Position numbers and translations under genes: made by a program | Assembly (NCBI GenBank): GCA_018262775.1 | Contig: JADFDU010000001.1 | Span: 33,769-97,768 of the forward strand | DNA: 64,000 bases | Direction: 5' to 3' | From: Rhodocyclaceae bacterium | GTDB lineage: Bacteria; Pseudomonadota; Gammaproteobacteria; Burkholderiales; Rhodocyclaceae | Notes under the pieces: generated by a model | What the model was told of the DNA's origin: nothing | What the model saw: only the letters and a program-made list of their open reading frames with translations | Database searches by the model: none | Part shown: in pieces, positions 52,327 to 63,023 of the stretch | Layout: each line of letters begins with the position of its first letter | Position numbering within the stretch: the stretch's first letter is position 1

Positions 52327-53037
52327 ATGAGCATCGAATGCATCCCGCAGCAGCGCATCGGCGAGGCCGTCAGCCTGCTCAAGCGTATCGAGCGCGAGTT
52401 CACTCCAGCCGCCTTCGCCAACAGCCTTGGCGCAGAAGACATGGTGCTGACGGACCTGATCGCCCGCCACGCACCGGGCATCGAAGTGTTCACGCTCGAC
52501 ACCGGCCGCCTGCACGAGGAAACCTACCGCTTGATGCAGAGGGTGGCCGACCAGTACGACCTGCGTCTGCGCGTCTATTTCCCGCAACCCGAGGCCGTGC
52601 AGCAGTTTGCGATGGCGTACGGCGCGAACGGCTTCTACGAAAGCATCGAACAGCGCAAAGCCTGCTGCCATGCGCGCAAGATCGAGCCACTCGGCCGTGC
52701 CCTGAAGGGCAAGGCGGCCTGGATCACCGGCCTGCGCCGCGAGCAGGCTGTCACCCGGCGCGACCTGCCGGAGCGTGAATTCGACGCTGCCCACGGCATC
52801 GAGAAGTTCAACCCGCTCGCTGCCTGGAGCGAAGCGGAAGTATGGGCCTACCTGCATGCCTACGGCGTGCCCACCAACGAACTGCATGAGCGGGGGTTTC
52901 CCAGCATCGGTTGCGCGCCCTGCACCCGCGCCCTGGCCGCGGGTGAAGACCTGCGCGCGGGCAGGTGGTGGTGGGAGGATCCGCAAAGCAAGGAATGCGG
53001 CCTGCACACGAACAAGCGCGACAAGGACGCTGCCTGA
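52327..53037 (+). CDS. cysH: Adenosine 5'-phosphosulfate reductase (iron-sulfur type CysH)
   Basis: The 236-residue protein has the Cys-Cys pair (KACCHARK) and Cys-x2-Cys pair (IGCAPCTR) that hold a [4Fe-4S] cluster, plus the catalytic Cys in the C-terminal ECGLH. This cluster marks reductases that use APS directly, matching the absence of an APS kinase (cysC) in the operon. The product is sulfite for the enzyme encoded upstream. Confidence 0.93.
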   Translation: MSIECIPQQRIGEAVSLLKRIEREFTPAAFANSLGAEDMVLTDLIARHAPGIEVFTLDTGRLHEETYRLMQRVADQYDLRLRVYFPQPEAVQQFAMAYGANGFYESIEQRKACCHARKIEPLGRALKGKAAWITGLRREQAVTRRDLPEREFDAAHGIEKFNPLAAWSEAEVWAYLHAYGVPTNELHERGFPSIGCAPCTRALAAGEDLRAGRWWWEDPQSKECGLHTNKRDKDAA

Positions 53038-53046
53038 GGCTCCCCC

Positions 53047-53979
53047 ATGGACGCACATTGCAGCGCTTTCGCTCCACCCGCCGCCCGCCTCGATCATCTC
53101 GACTGGCTGGAGGCCGAGGCCATCCACATCCTGCGCGAAGTCGCCGGCCAGTGCAGCAATCCGGTGCTGCTCTTCTCCGGCGGCAAGGATTCGGTCTGCC
53201 TGCTGCGGCTGGCGGAGAAGGCGTTTCGGCCAGGAATGTTTCCCTTCCCCCTGCTGCATGTCGACACCGGGCACAACTATGCCGAAGTGACGGCCTTCCG
53301 TGACACGCGTGCCACCGAACTGGGCGAACGCCTCATCGTGCGCTCGGTCGAGGACTCGATTGCACGCGGCACGGTCGTGCTGAGGACGCCAGGCGATTCG
53401 CGCAACAAACATCAGTCGGTCACCCTGCTCGAAGCCATCGCCGAATTCGCCTTCGATGCCTGCATCGGCGGTGCGCGCCGCGACGAAGAAAAGGCACGCG
53501 CCAAGGAACGGATTTTCTCGTTCCGCGACGAATACGGTCAGTGGGATCCAAAGAACCAAAGGCCCGAGCTGTGGAGTCTCTATAACGCCCGCATCCATCC
53601 GGGCGAGAACATTCGCGTCTTTCCCATCTCCAACTGGACCGAGCTGGACGTCTGGGAGTACGTCGCTCGCGAAGGCCTCGAACTGCCCTCGATCTACTTC
53701 GCCCACAAGCGCCCGGTCGTACGCCGCAACGGCAATCTGGTTCCTGTCACTGCGCTGACACCGCCCCGAAGTGGCGAGTCTGTTGAGGAAATCCTGGTGC
53801 GCTTTCGTACTGTGGGCGACATCACCTGCACGGCGCCGGTGGCATCCGTTGCCGACACGCTGGAAAAGATCGTCGCCGAGACGGCCCTGTCGACTATCTC
53901 CGAGCGCGGCGCCACGCGACTGGATGACCAGACCTCCGAGTCTTCGATGGAACGGCGCAAGAAAGAGGGCTATTTCTGA
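53047..53979 (+). CDS. cysD: Sulfate adenylyltransferase small subunit
   Basis: The 310-residue PP-loop ATP pyrophosphatase (SGGKDSVCLL) forms APS from sulfate and ATP. ARRDEEKARAKER and the WTELDVWEY region are typical of CysD. Its stop TGA shares a base with the cysN ATG (TGATG). Confidence 0.95.
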   Translation: MDAHCSAFAPPAARLDHLDWLEAEAIHILREVAGQCSNPVLLFSGGKDSVCLLRLAEKAFRPGMFPFPLLHVDTGHNYAEVTAFRDTRATELGERLIVRSVEDSIARGTVVLRTPGDSRNKHQSVTLLEAIAEFAFDACIGGARRDEEKARAKERIFSFRDEYGQWDPKNQRPELWSLYNARIHPGENIRVFPISNWTELDVWEYVAREGLELPSIYFAHKRPVVRRNGNLVPVTALTPPRSGESVEEILVRFRTVGDITCTAPVASVADTLEKIVAETALSTISERGATRLDDQTSESSMERRKKEGYF

Positions 53980-55259
53980 TGTCCGTTCGCGAACCATTTC
54001 CGGAAGTGCGATTCAAGGATAACGGACTGTTGCGTTTTCTCACTTGTGGCAGTGTTGACGACGGTAAGAGCACCCTCATCGGCCGACTGCTCCACGACAG
54101 TAAATCCATACTCGCCGATACGCTCACCGCCATCAAGCGCACCTCGCAGAAGCGCGGCCTGGAGGCTGCCGACCTCTCGCTGCTCACCGACGGCCTGCAG
54201 GCCGAACGCGAGCAGGGCATCACCATCGACGTCGCCTACCGCTACTTTTCTACCGGCACGCGCAAGTACATCATTGCCGACGCGCCCGGCCACGAACAGT
54301 ACACGCGCAACATGGTGACGGCGGCGTCCACCGCCAACCTGGCTGTCATCCTGGTAGATGCGCGCAAGGGCGTACTGACGCAGACCCGGCGCCACTCGTA
54401 TATCGCCCACCTCATCGGCATTCCACACCTGGTGGTGGCCGTTAACAAGATGGATCTGGTTGGTTATTCCCAAGAAGTCTTCGATATGATCCACAGTACC
54501 TATCTCGAGTTTGCTGCCGGCCTGGGCATCCGCGACGTACGCTTCATCCCCCTCTCGGCATTGAGCGGTGACATGGTGGTGGCGCGTGGCAACAAGCTCG
54601 ACTGGTACGATGGACCGACGCTGATGGAACTGCTCGAGTCGGTACCGGCCGCACGCAGCGAGGCATCGGGGGCGTTCCGTTTTCCCGTGCAGTACGTCAG
54701 CCGGCCACGTACGGAGGCGCAGCGCGATTTCAGGGGTTACATGGGCCGCGTCGAGTCCGGCGATATCCGCGTCGGCGACACGGTGCAAGTACTGCCCTGC
54801 GGCCTGACCACCCGCATCAAGGACATTCGCCTCCTCGATCACTCCCTGCCCGTGGCGGAAAGCGAACGCTCAGTCACGCTACTGCTGGAGGACGAGATCG
54901 ACATTTCGCGCGGCGACATGATAGTCAGTCTCGCCGCTACGCCGACCGTGACAAAACTGATCGAAGCGGTGGTCTGCTGGCTGGCGGACGCACCTCTTGA
55001 AACGGGTCGTAAGCTTGTCTTGCGGCACGCCACGCGCGAGACGAAAGCGCTGGTGGCAGCGATCGAGTACCGGCTGGATATCAATGCACTGAAGCGCACA
55101 AGTGGCGGACGGCTGGCCATGAACGACATCGGCAGCGTAACCCTGAAGCTGGCACAGCCGCTGTGCGTCGACCGCTACCGCGACAACCGCGCCACGGGTG
55201 CTTTTATCCTCCTCGACGAAGCGACGAACAATACCGTCTGCGCCGGCATGATCGTCTAG
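53979..55259 (+). CDS. cysN: Sulfate adenylyltransferase large subunit (GTPase)
   Basis: The 426-residue elongation-factor-like GTPase has P-loop GSVDDGKST, DAPGHEQY and NKMDLV. It couples GTP hydrolysis to APS formation by CysD. It is shorter than E. coli CysN (475) and carries no fused APS kinase. It ends against the next gene with overlapping stops on CTAG (55256-55259). Confidence 0.95.
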   Translation: MSVREPFPEVRFKDNGLLRFLTCGSVDDGKSTLIGRLLHDSKSILADTLTAIKRTSQKRGLEAADLSLLTDGLQAEREQGITIDVAYRYFSTGTRKYIIADAPGHEQYTRNMVTAASTANLAVILVDARKGVLTQTRRHSYIAHLIGIPHLVVAVNKMDLVGYSQEVFDMIHSTYLEFAAGLGIRDVRFIPLSALSGDMVVARGNKLDWYDGPTLMELLESVPAARSEASGAFRFPVQYVSRPRTEAQRDFRGYMGRVESGDIRVGDTVQVLPCGLTTRIKDIRLLDHSLPVAESERSVTLLLEDEIDISRGDMIVSLAATPTVTKLIEAVVCWLADAPLETGRKLVLRHATRETKALVAAIEYRLDINALKRTSGGRLAMNDIGSVTLKLAQPLCVDRYRDNRATGAFILLDEATNNTVCAGMIV

Positions 55260-56242
55260 ATGCTTTCCGGATAGCCGAACAGCCCTGGAGCGCCGCCGGT
55301 GTGCACGAACAGCAGGGATTGCTCCTTGCCGAAACGGCCACTGCGTGCCAGTGCGATGAAACCGGCGAACGCTTTGCCGGTGTAGACGGGGTCCAGCACC
55401 AGCCCCTCGTGGCGCGCCGCCAGCGTCAGTGCTTCACGCATCGCCGCCGTCGGCCGGGCATAACCGGGGCCAACAAAGTCATCCAGTACATACACGTGGG
55501 CAGCCGGGTTCGCATTGCTTCGTCCGAGCAGGTGCAGCGCTTCACACGCCTGGCGTGTCGCCAGCGCTTCCTGCTCGCGGCGATCGCCCTCAACGGCAAT
55601 CCCCGTAACCGAAGCACCGCTGAGCATGAGCATTCCGGCCACTAGCCCACCCTGCGTCCCGCCGCTACCGGTTGCCACAACAATCGATTCGAAAAGCAGG
55701 TCTAGTTCCTCGGACTGAGAAAGTATTTCTGCGGCGCAAGCGGCATAGCCGAGATTCCCCAGGCCGCAGCTGCCGCCGACGGGAATGCAGTAAGGTCGGC
55801 GGCCCTCGCTGCGCAATGCATCGGCGCGCGCCACCATAAGTGCCTCACGGCTTTCAGGCGGCTCGACGACATGAATACGTGCCCCGAACAGCCGGTCGAG
55901 CAGAATGTTGCCATTGTTCAGGTAGGCTTCAGTAGCGTGACTGCTTTGGCGCAGGATCAGTTCGCAGTCGATTCCAAGCCGGGCGCAGGCAGCGGCCGTC
56001 TGCCGGGCGTGATTCGACTGCAGGGCACCGACGGTGAGCACCACATCGGCGTCCTGCGCCACGGCATCACCGAGAAGGAATTCCAGCTTGCGCAGCTTGT
56101 TGCCGCCTAGGCCGAGCCCGGTGCAGTCGTCGCGCTTGACATAGAGTTGAGGACCGCCGAGATGCGCCGACAGGCGCGGCAGCGGCTCGATTGGCGTGGG
56201 CAACCGGGCCAGCGCAAGACGAGGAAAACGGGACAGATCCAT
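55256..56242 (-). CDS. D-cysteine desulfhydrase-like PLP enzyme (ACC deaminase family)
   Basis: The 328-residue fold type II PLP enzyme has the cofactor lysine in GLGGNKLRKLEF, QSNHARQTAA and a glycine loop (VATGSGGTQGG). Family members include D-cysteine desulfhydrase (DcyD) and ACC deaminase; the residues that separate them cannot be judged safely by eye. Its place against the sulfur operon favours D-cysteine desulfhydrase. It lies just after the ribosomal terminator. Confidence 0.8.
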   Translation of the reverse strand: MDLSRFPRLALARLPTPIEPLPRLSAHLGGPQLYVKRDDCTGLGLGGNKLRKLEFLLGDAVAQDADVVLTVGALQSNHARQTAAACARLGIDCELILRQSSHATEAYLNNGNILLDRLFGARIHVVEPPESREALMVARADALRSEGRRPYCIPVGGSCGLGNLGYAACAAEILSQSEELDLLFESIVVATGSGGTQGGLVAGMLMLSGASVTGIAVEGDRREQEALATRQACEALHLLGRSNANPAAHVYVLDDFVGPGYARPTAAMREALTLAARHEGLVLDPVYTGKAFAGFIALARSGRFGKEQSLLFVHTGGAPGLFGYPESI

Positions 56243-56264
56243 GCGTCCAGCTTAGCAGCCGGCC

Positions 56265-56299
56265 GCAAAACGACAAAGCCCGCCGAAGCGGGCTTTGTC
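56265..56299 (-). terminator. Intrinsic terminator of the alpha ribosomal operon
   Basis: GACAAAGCCCGC (56272-56283) pairs with GCGGGCTTTGTC (56288-56299) around CGAA. On the minus strand it is followed by GTTTTGCG. It lies 16 bp after the rplQ stop. Confidence 0.9.
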
Positions 56300-56314
56300 A
56301 TGGAGCGTATGAGC

Positions 56315-56707
56315 TTACTCGGCAGCGGCGGAGGCTCCCACGGACTGCTCCGACCGATCCACCAGCTCGACCAATGCCATTGGCGCATTGTCACCTTGGC
56401 GGAATCCAAACTTCAGGATGCGCAGATAGCCCCCATTACGGTTGGCAAAGCGCGGGCCGAGTTCCTCAAACAGCTTGGTGACGATGTCACGGTCGCGCAG
56501 GCGATTGAAGGCCAGGCGGCGGTTGGCGAGCGAGGGCTTCTTGCCGAGCGTGATCATGGGCTCGACGACGCGGCGCAATTCCTTGGCCTTGGGCAGCGTG
56601 GTTTTGATCGCCTCATGCAGCAGCAGTGAGTTGGTCATATTACGCAGCATGGCCAGACGATGGCTGCTGGTGCGGTTGAGTTTGCGAAGGCCGTGACGGT
56701 GGCGCAT
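56315..56707 (-). CDS. rplQ: 50S ribosomal protein L17
   Basis: The 130-residue L17 has the standard start [17 protein letters not shown] and an intact core, with a short Ala/Ser/Glu tail. Last gene of the alpha operon, directly before the terminator. Confidence 0.97.
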   Translation of the reverse strand: MRHRHGLRKLNRTSSHRLAMLRNMTNSLLLHEAIKTTLPKAKELRRVVEPMITLGKKPSLANRRLAFNRLRDRDIVTKLFEELGPRFANRNGGYLRILKFGFRQGDNAPMALVELVDRSEQSVGASAAAE

Positions 56708-56740
56708 TTGTATTACCTCTTGTTCTGTCCGCTGCCGTGG

Positions 56741-57721
56741 TTACGACAGTTTTTCCAGGCCCAGCGGGGGCCAGTTCTCGAGCTTCATGCCCAACGTGAG
56801 ACCGCGGGAGGCCAACACTTCCTTGATCTCGTTGAGCGACTTGCGGCCGAGATTCGGCGTCTTCAGCAGCTCCGTCTCGGTGCGCTGGATCAGGTCGCCG
56901 ATGTAGTAAATGTTCTCGGCCTTGAGGCAATTGGCCGAGCGCACCGTCAATTCGAGATCGTCCACCGGGCGCAGCAAAATCGGATCGACCTGGCTGGGGC
57001 GCGGGGTCTCGACGGCGATCGGCGTGCCTTCGAGGTCGGCAAAGACGGAAAGTTGCTCCATCAGCACGCGGGCCGCATAGCGAATGGCCTCCTCCGGCTC
57101 AATGGCGCCGTTGGTCTCGATGTCAATGATCAGCTTGTCTAGATCGGTACGCTGTTCGACACGTGCGGATTCAACCGTGTAGGCGACGCGGCGGACCGGG
57201 CTGAACGATGCATCGATGACGATGCGGCCGATACCCTTGGTCTCACCGTCGCTGGGGCGGGTGTTCGCCGGCACATAGCCCAGACCGCTCTCGACCTTGA
57301 TCTGCATTTCCAGCTTGCCGCCGGGGGCGACATGCGCAATGACATGATCAGGGTTGATGATCTCGATATCATGACCGACTTCGATGTCACCGGCGGTGAC
57401 GACGCCTTCGCCCGACTTGCTCAGCGTAAGCACAGCCTCGCCGCGGCCATGCAGCTTGAGCACGACACCCTTCAGGTTGAGCATCAGGTCAACAACATCT
57501 TCGCGCACGCCATCCAGTGTGGAGTACTCATGCAGTACGCCTTCAATATTGACCTCGGTCGGCGCGGCGCCGGGCATCGAGGACAGCAGGATGCGGCGCA
57601 GGGCATTGCCGAGCGTATGGCCGTAACCGCGCTCGAATGGTTCCATGACGACGCGGGCATGCACCGGGGAGAGGGTTTGCACATCAATAATGCGCGGTTT
57701 CAGAAGTGAATTCGCTTGCAT
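56741..57721 (-). CDS. rpoA: RNA polymerase alpha subunit
   Basis: The 326-residue protein has an N-terminal assembly domain ([20 protein letters not shown]) and a C-terminal domain (about 245-320; [34 protein letters not shown]) that contacts UP elements and activators. Confidence 0.98.
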   Translation of the reverse strand: MQANSLLKPRIIDVQTLSPVHARVVMEPFERGYGHTLGNALRRILLSSMPGAAPTEVNIEGVLHEYSTLDGVREDVVDLMLNLKGVVLKLHGRGEAVLTLSKSGEGVVTAGDIEVGHDIEIINPDHVIAHVAPGGKLEMQIKVESGLGYVPANTRPSDGETKGIGRIVIDASFSPVRRVAYTVESARVEQRTDLDKLIIDIETNGAIEPEEAIRYAARVLMEQLSVFADLEGTPIAVETPRPSQVDPILLRPVDDLELTVRSANCLKAENIYYIGDLIQRTETELLKTPNLGRKSLNEIKEVLASRGLTLGMKLENWPPLGLEKLS

Positions 57722-57761
57722 CTGGTTCCCTTCAGATTCGTTGCGTCAGCGAGACGTCGGG

Positions 57762-58391
57762 TTAGCGCGAATACAATTCAACGACGAGACTTTCATTGAT
57801 CGTCGCCGGAAGCTCGGTACGTGCCGGATAGGCCTTGAACACACCCTTGCCGGCCTTGGCATCGACCTCGATCCACTCCGGGAAGCCGCGCGACTCGGCA
57901 GCATCCAGCGCAGCTTTGACGCGCAGATGGCCACGCGTTTTTTCGACCAACTCGACTGTGTCGCCGGGACGCACATCGTAGGAGGGGATGTTCACACGCC
58001 GGCCGTTGACCAGCACGCCGTTGTGGCGCACCAACTGGCGCGCTTCGGCACGCGAGACACCAAAGCCCATACGGTAGGCAACGGTATCCAGACGGCTTTC
58101 CAGCAGCTGCAGCAGATTCTCGCCGGTCTGCCCCCTGCGGCGATCGGCTTCGGCGTAGATTTTGCGAAACTGGCGCTCGAGCACCCCGTAGGTGCGGCGA
58201 ATTTTTTGCTTCTCACGCAGTTGCACGCCGTAGCCGGACAGGCGCTGACCGGATTTCTGGCCATGCTGGCCAGGGGCATAGGAACGGCGCTCAATCGCAC
58301 ATTTGTCGGTGAAGCACTTTTCGCCTTTCAGGAAGAGCTTCTCGCCTTCCCGGCGGCATTGACGGCATTTGGCATCTAGATTGCGGGCCAC
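57762..58391 (-). CDS. rpsD: 30S ribosomal protein S4, zinc-binding (four-cysteine) form
   Basis: The 209-residue S4 carries four N-terminal cysteines (CRQC at 9-12, then two in GEKCFTDKC), which would bind zinc. E. coli S4 lacks them. The S4 RNA-binding domain follows (VYRMGF-like [17 protein letters not shown]). In other bacteria S4 represses the alpha operon. Confidence 0.97.
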   Translation of the reverse strand: MARNLDAKCRQCRREGEKLFLKGEKCFTDKCAIERRSYAPGQHGQKSGQRLSGYGVQLREKQKIRRTYGVLERQFRKIYAEADRRRGQTGENLLQLLESRLDTVAYRMGFGVSRAEARQLVRHNGVLVNGRRVNIPSYDVRPGDTVELVEKTRGHLRVKAALDAAESRGFPEWIEVDAKAGKGVFKAYPARTELPATINESLVVELYSR

Positions 58392-58418
58392 AGTTCAACT
58401 CCTGATGTTCGCGGGTTC

Positions 58419-58814
58419 TCAGACGCGACGTTTTTTCGGCGGGCGGCAGCCGTTATGGGGAATCGGCGTGATGTCGGTGATACTTGTGATCTTCATGCCG
58501 ATGGCGTTGAGTGCGCGAACTGCAGACTCACGTCCTGGGCCGGGACCCGTAATGCGCACTTCCAGATTTTTCACGCCGCACTCCTGTGCCGCTTTGCCGG
58601 CATGCTCGGCAGCCACCTGGGCGGCAAACGGCGTGCTCTTGCGCGAGCCCTTGAAGCCGGCGCCGCCCGAAGTGGCCCAGGACAGGGCATTGCCCTGGCG
58701 GTCGGTGATCGTGATGATCGTATTGTTGAAGGACGCGTGAACGTGGGCAATGCCCTCGGCAACGTTCTTCTTGACTTTCTTGCGCGCCTTGGTGGAGGCG
58801 GATTTTGTAACCAT
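58419..58814 (-). CDS. rpsK: 30S ribosomal protein S11
   Basis: The 131-residue S11 has the standard core ([30 protein letters not shown]) and basic tail [10 protein letters not shown]. Confidence 0.97.
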   Translation of the reverse strand: MVTKSASTKARKKVKKNVAEGIAHVHASFNNTIITITDRQGNALSWATSGGAGFKGSRKSTPFAAQVAAEHAGKAAQECGVKNLEVRITGPGPGRESAVRALNAIGMKITSITDITPIPHNGCRPPKKRRV

Positions 58815-58825
58815 CTGTCAGTCCC

Positions 58826-59188
58826 TTACTTCGTCATGCGGATCGCCTTGCGCGGACCCTTGCGCGTGCGAGCGTTAGTGCGCGTGCGCTGGCCGCGACA
58901 GGGCAGACCCTTGCGGTGGCGCACGCCGCGATAGCTGCCAAGGTCCATCAGGCGCTTGATGCTCATGGTCACTTCGCGGCGCAGGTCGCCTTCGATCGTG
59001 AACCTGCCGACTTCCTCGCGCAATTTGTCCATCTGCGTGTCGGTCAGATCCTTGACCTTCGTCGCGTGCACGATGCCGGCGGCGCTGCAAATCTTCTGCG
59101 CGCGCGTACGGCCAATACCGTAGATCGCTGTCAGCGCGATGGCGGTGTGTTGATGGTTGGGAATGTTTACCCCTGCTATACGGGCCAT
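58826..59188 (-). CDS. rpsM: 30S ribosomal protein S13
   Basis: The 120-residue S13 starts [20 protein letters not shown] and keeps the helix-hairpin-helix and basic tail ([16 protein letters not shown]). It is the first gene of the alpha block after rpmJ. Confidence 0.97.
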   Translation of the reverse strand: MARIAGVNIPNHQHTAIALTAIYGIGRTRAQKICSAAGIVHATKVKDLTDTQMDKLREEVGRFTIEGDLRREVTMSIKRLMDLGSYRGVRHRKGLPCRGQRTRTNARTRKGPRKAIRMTK

Positions 59189-59254
59189 AAGCGTAGACCT
59201 TTCGTCACCCCGAAAAAGCGAAACCGTTGATTATATCTAAACCGTCCTGCCTGA

Positions 59255-59368
59255 TCAACCTTGGCGCTGCTTATGGCGGGGATCCGTACAAATGATACGA
59301 ACCACACCCTTGCGGCGGATGACCTTGCAGTGGCGGCACAATTTCTTGACCGATGCGAGAACTTTCAT
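59255..59368 (-). CDS. rpmJ: 50S ribosomal protein L36
   Basis: The 37-residue protein begins [20 protein letters not shown] and ends in [11 protein letters not shown]. The zinc ligands Cys-x2-Cys, Cys and His are all present. GGAGA precedes the ATG. It lies in the usual place between infA and rpsM. Confidence 0.95.
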   Translation of the reverse strand: MKVLASVKKLCRHCKVIRRKGVVRIICTDPRHKQRQG

Positions 59369-59389
59369 AGTTGTCTCCGTAGTACTTCC

Positions 59390-59607
59390 TTACTTGGCGC
59401 GGAAGGTGATGCGGCCATTGGTCAGATCATACGGCGTCAGTAGTACCGTCACCTTGTCGCCCAGCAGGATGCGGTATAGTGCATTCGTATTCTGCCCGAT
59501 ATAACTGCATGAATCACATGGCCGTTTTCGAGTTTCACCTTGAAGGTTGCGTTGGGTAAATTTTCCACAACCTCACCCTGCATCTCGATGGCGTCTTCCT
59601 TGGTCAT
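59390..59607 (-). pseudogene. infA: Translation initiation factor IF-1 gene with a one-base frameshift
   Basis: The first 44 codons read as normal IF-1 ([19 protein letters not shown] ... SGRIRMHY), and the last 27 codons ([17 protein letters not shown] ... ITFRAK) are also normal, but in another frame. One base is missing near 59475: TAT-ACC-GCATC is seen where TAT-NNN-CGCATC is expected. As written, translation stops after 52 residues. IF-1 is essential, so either this is a sequencing error or another infA copy supports the cell. Many betaproteobacteria have two copies. Confidence 0.88.
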
Positions 59608-59616
59608 GCGCCCTAT

Positions 59617-60942
59617 CTATCTGCTGGGAATTCCGGCCCCCTTGAAATTGGCTTTCTTCAGCAGACTCTCATATTGATGCGACATGATGTAGGCCTGTAC
59701 CTGCGACATGAAGTCCATGGTCACAACGACGATGATTAGCAGACTGGTGCCACCGAAGTAGAACGGCACATTCCACTTCAGAATAAGGAATTCCGGCAAC
59801 AGACAGACAAGCGTCACGTAAATCGCACCGGCCAGCGTGAGGCGCATCAGAATTTTGTCGACATAGCGGGCCGTCTGGTCACCCGGTCGGATACCCGGCA
59901 CAAACGCACCGCTTTTCTTCAGGTTATCCGCCGTCTCCTTCGAGTTGAAGACCAGCGCAGTATAGAAAAAGCAGAAAAAAACAATCGCCCCAGCGTACAG
60001 CATGACGTAAATCGGCTGGCCGGGCGAAAGCGTCGCGGCTATATCCTTCAGCCAGAACATACCCTCGCTTGAGCCAAACCAGCCAGCCACGGTAGCGGGA
60101 AAGAGAATGATCGACGAGGCAAAGATCGGCGGAATGACGCCCGACATATTCAACTTCAGCGGCAGGTGCGAACTCTGTCCGCCATAAACTTTATTGCCGA
60201 CCTGACGTTTGGCATAGTTCACCAAAATCTTGCGCTGACCGCGTTCGACGAAAACGACGAAGCCCGTCACAAGGAACACCAGGGCAAGAATGAAGATTGC
60301 CGTTAGTGCGTGCATGGCACCGGTGCGTACCAGTTCAAGCAGGCCACCAATGGCATTGGGCAGGCCCGCAATGATACCGGCGAAAATAATGATGGAAATG
60401 CCGTTGCCCAGACCACGTTCGGTGATCTGCTCACCCAGCCACATGAGAAACATGGTCCCCGTCAGCAACGTTGTCACGCAGGTGAGCCGGAACAGGATGC
60501 CGGGATCCGGAACTAGACCTGCCTGCGACTCCATCGCGATAGCAATGCCGAGGCCCTGAACCAGGGCCAGACCTACCGTGCCGTAGCGGGTATATTGCGT
60601 GATCTTGCGTCGGCCGGCTTCACCTTCTTTTTTCAGCGCCTCCAGCGTAGGCACCGCCACCGTCATCAGTTGCATGATGATGGAGGCTGAGATGTAGGGC
60701 ATGATCCCTAGGGCGAAGATCGTGAAGCGTGACAAAGCGCCGCCAGAGAACAGGTTGAATATGCCAAGTATCCCCCCCTGCTGACCTTGGAATAGTTCCG
60801 CCAGTCTTACCGGATCGATGCCCGGCACGGGAATGTGCGTACCGATACGGTAGACGATCAAAGCGCCGAGCAGGAACAGCAGCCGGCGTTTCAGATCGCC
60901 GAACTTTCCGGTCTTACCTAGCGCTGCGGATTCTTTGGCCAA
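59617..60942 (-). CDS. secY: Protein translocase subunit SecY
   Basis: The 441-residue channel protein has ten membrane helices and typical motifs ([32 protein letters not shown], the [11 protein letters not shown] cytoplasmic loop, [12 protein letters not shown]). It forms the Sec pore with SecE and SecG. It lies in the spc operon between rplO and infA. Confidence 0.97.
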   Translation of the reverse strand: MAKESAALGKTGKFGDLKRRLLFLLGALIVYRIGTHIPVPGIDPVRLAELFQGQQGGILGIFNLFSGGALSRFTIFALGIMPYISASIIMQLMTVAVPTLEALKKEGEAGRRKITQYTRYGTVGLALVQGLGIAIAMESQAGLVPDPGILFRLTCVTTLLTGTMFLMWLGEQITERGLGNGISIIIFAGIIAGLPNAIGGLLELVRTGAMHALTAIFILALVFLVTGFVVFVERGQRKILVNYAKRQVGNKVYGGQSSHLPLKLNMSGVIPPIFASSIILFPATVAGWFGSSEGMFWLKDIAATLSPGQPIYVMLYAGAIVFFCFFYTALVFNSKETADNLKKSGAFVPGIRPGDQTARYVDKILMRLTLAGAIYVTLVCLLPEFLILKWNVPFYFGGTSLLIIVVVTMDFMSQVQAYIMSHQYESLLKKANFKGAGIPSR

Positions 60943-60954
60943 GTCGATTCTCGA

Positions 60955-61392
60955 TTATTCCGCTGCGACACTACCACCGGCGGCTTCGATGGCCGCCTTG
61001 GCACCTTTGGTCGCACCGACGCCCTTCAGGATGACATTCTTGGTTAACTTTCCCGACAGAATGACCTTGGCTGAAAGTGCATCGCCTGGCACCACACCAG
61101 CCTGCTGGAGTACCAGCAGATCAACCTCCACGACCGGCAGTTTCTCCAGATCGGACAAGCGCACCTCGATATTGCGCGCGTGCGTCAACGAAACAAAGCC
61201 GCGTTTGGGCAGGCGGCGTTGCAGTGGCATCTGGCCACCTTCAAAGCCAACCTTGTGAAAACCGCCTGCGCGGGACGTCTGACCCTTGTGGCCACGGCCT
61301 GCCGTTTTACCGAGACCGCTACCAATACCGCGTCCGACGCGGCGCTTGGCATGCTTGGCGCCAGCTGCAGGCTTGAGATTGTTCAGTTCCAT
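60955..61392 (-). CDS. rplO: 50S ribosomal protein L15
   Basis: The 145-residue L15 has the basic glycine-rich N-terminus ([21 protein letters not shown]) and the standard C-terminal core. Confidence 0.97.
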   Translation of the reverse strand: MELNNLKPAAGAKHAKRRVGRGIGSGLGKTAGRGHKGQTSRAGGFHKVGFEGGQMPLQRRLPKRGFVSLTHARNIEVRLSDLEKLPVVEVDLLVLQQAGVVPGDALSAKVILSGKLTKNVILKGVGATKGAKAAIEAAGGSVAAE

Positions 61393-61575
61393 TCAGGCCT
61401 CCCACTTTAAGAGGTACGCAACCTTGTTGATCATGCCGCGCACAGCAGGCGTATCCACCAGTTCGACCGTATGATTACGACGCTTCAGCCCGAGGCCTCG
61501 TACTGTGGCGCGGTGATCCTGCTTGGTGCCCATCAGGCCTTTCACCAAGGTGACTTTGACTTTCTTCTCGGCCAT
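61393..61575 (-). CDS. rpmD: 50S ribosomal protein L30
   Basis: The 60-residue L30 ([31 protein letters not shown]) adjoins rplO with no gap. Confidence 0.96.
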   Translation of the reverse strand: MAEKKVKVTLVKGLMGTKQDHRATVRGLGLKRRNHTVELVDTPAVRGMINKVAYLLKWEA

Positions 61576-61578
61576 GGC

Positions 61579-62103
61579 TTACCCCTGAATCTCTTCGAGA
61601 GTCTTGCCGCGCTTGGCTGCCACTTCCGCCGGCGTATTCATCTTGGTCAAGCCGTTGAGCGTCGCGCGCACCACGTTGTACGGATTGGTCGAACCTAGGC
61701 ATTTGGCCAGCACGTCAGTTACGCCCATCACTTCGAAAACGGCGCGCATCGGTCCGCCGGCAATGATGCCGGTACCGGCGGAGGCTGGCTGCATCAGCAC
61801 ACGCGAAGCGCCATGCTCACCAATCACGGCATGCTGCAGCGTGCCTTTCTTGAGAGATATCTTGACCATCTTGCGACGCGCCTCTTCCATGGCTTTCTGC
61901 ACGGCCACGGGCACTTCACGCGACTTGCCCTTGCCCATGCCGATACCTCCGTCACCATCACCCACCACGGTGAGCGCGGCGAAACCGAGTATGCGGCCGC
62001 CTTTCACCACTTTGGTAACGCGATTGATGGAAACCATCTTTTCGCGCAGGCCATCATCACGCTCTTCGGATGCCTGCGGTTTTCTCGTCTGCGGTTTTGC
62101 CAT
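61579..62103 (-). CDS. rpsE: 30S ribosomal protein S5
   Basis: The 174-residue S5 has the N-terminal double-stranded RNA-binding domain ([19 protein letters not shown]) and a C-terminal domain ([20 protein letters not shown]). Confidence 0.97.
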   Translation of the reverse strand: MAKPQTRKPQASEERDDGLREKMVSINRVTKVVKGGRILGFAALTVVGDGDGGIGMGKGKSREVPVAVQKAMEEARRKMVKISLKKGTLQHAVIGEHGASRVLMQPASAGTGIIAGGPMRAVFEVMGVTDVLAKCLGSTNPYNVVRATLNGLTKMNTPAEVAAKRGKTLEEIQG

Positions 62104-62115
62104 TGCTAACCTCGC

Positions 62116-62469
62116 TTAAAACTTGAGCCCGCCTTCACGCGCGGCATCGGCCAGCGCCTTGACGCGACCGTGGTACATGAATCCGGAACGGTCAAAGGCC
62201 ACCGTCTCGACGCCAGCTGCCTTGGCGCGTTCGGCGATCAGCTTGCCGACCAGAGTCGCCGCCTTGACGTTTCCGCCACTAAGTGCTTGCTTGCGAACGC
62301 TTTCTTCGACCGTAGAAGCGGCAGCCAGCACCTTTGCGCCCTGGCCATCGATGATCTGAGCATAGATGTGGCTGTTGGAGCGATGCACGCAAAGGCGCAT
62401 CACTTTGAGTTCGGCAATCTTGGCCCGGGTTTTGCGAGCCCTGCGCAAACGTGTCTGTTTTTTGTCCAT
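62116..62469 (-). CDS. rplR: 50S ribosomal protein L18
   Basis: The 117-residue L18 is intact ([37 protein letters not shown]). It binds 5S rRNA. Confidence 0.97.
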   Translation of the reverse strand: MDKKQTRLRRARKTRAKIAELKVMRLCVHRSNSHIYAQIIDGQGAKVLAAASTVEESVRKQALSGGNVKAATLVGKLIAERAKAAGVETVAFDRSGFMYHGRVKALADAAREGGLKF

Positions 62470-62479
62470 TGCGGTACCC

Positions 62480-63013
62480 TTACTTCTTCTTCGTTTCTTT
62501 CAGAACAATGACTTCGTTCGCGTAGCGAACGCCCTTGCCCTTGTAAGGCTCCGGCGGGCGATAGCCGCGCACTACAGCCGCCACCTGCCCCACGACCTGC
62601 CTGTCAATACCCTTGATGAGGATTTCCGTCTGCGTCGGGGTTTCTACCTTGATGCCCTCAGGCATTTCGTGCACGACCGGATGCGAAAAACCAAGTGCGA
62701 GATTAAGCTTAGTGCCCTGCGCTTGTGCGCGATAGCCGACACCGACCAGTGTCAGCTTCTTCTCGAATCCTTTGGTGACACCCGTTACCATATTCGCCAA
62801 AAGGGCACGCATCGTGCCCGACTGTGCGCCGCCATTCTCGGCACCCGCAACCGCCTTGCACTGTAGTTTGTCGCCTTCGCGCTCAATGCTCACGGAGGGG
62901 TGCACCACCTGCTTGAGCGTGCCCAGTGGCCCCTTGACGCTGATCTCACCTGCCGTCAGCGTGATGTCCACGCCCTTGGGCAGATCGACTGGATACTTTG
63001 CAATACGTGACAT
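62480..63013 (-). CDS. rplF: 50S ribosomal protein L6
   Basis: The 177-residue L6 starts [19 protein letters not shown] at 63013; an upstream ATG would add a non-L6 stretch. The C-terminal [14 protein letters not shown] motif is intact. Confidence 0.97.
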   Translation of the reverse strand: MSRIAKYPVDLPKGVDITLTAGEISVKGPLGTLKQVVHPSVSIEREGDKLQCKAVAGAENGGAQSGTMRALLANMVTGVTKGFEKKLTLVGVGYRAQAQGTKLNLALGFSHPVVHEMPEGIKVETPTQTEILIKGIDRQVVGQVAAVVRGYRPPEPYKGKGVRYANEVIVLKETKKK

Positions 63014-63023
63014 CGCTCTCTCC

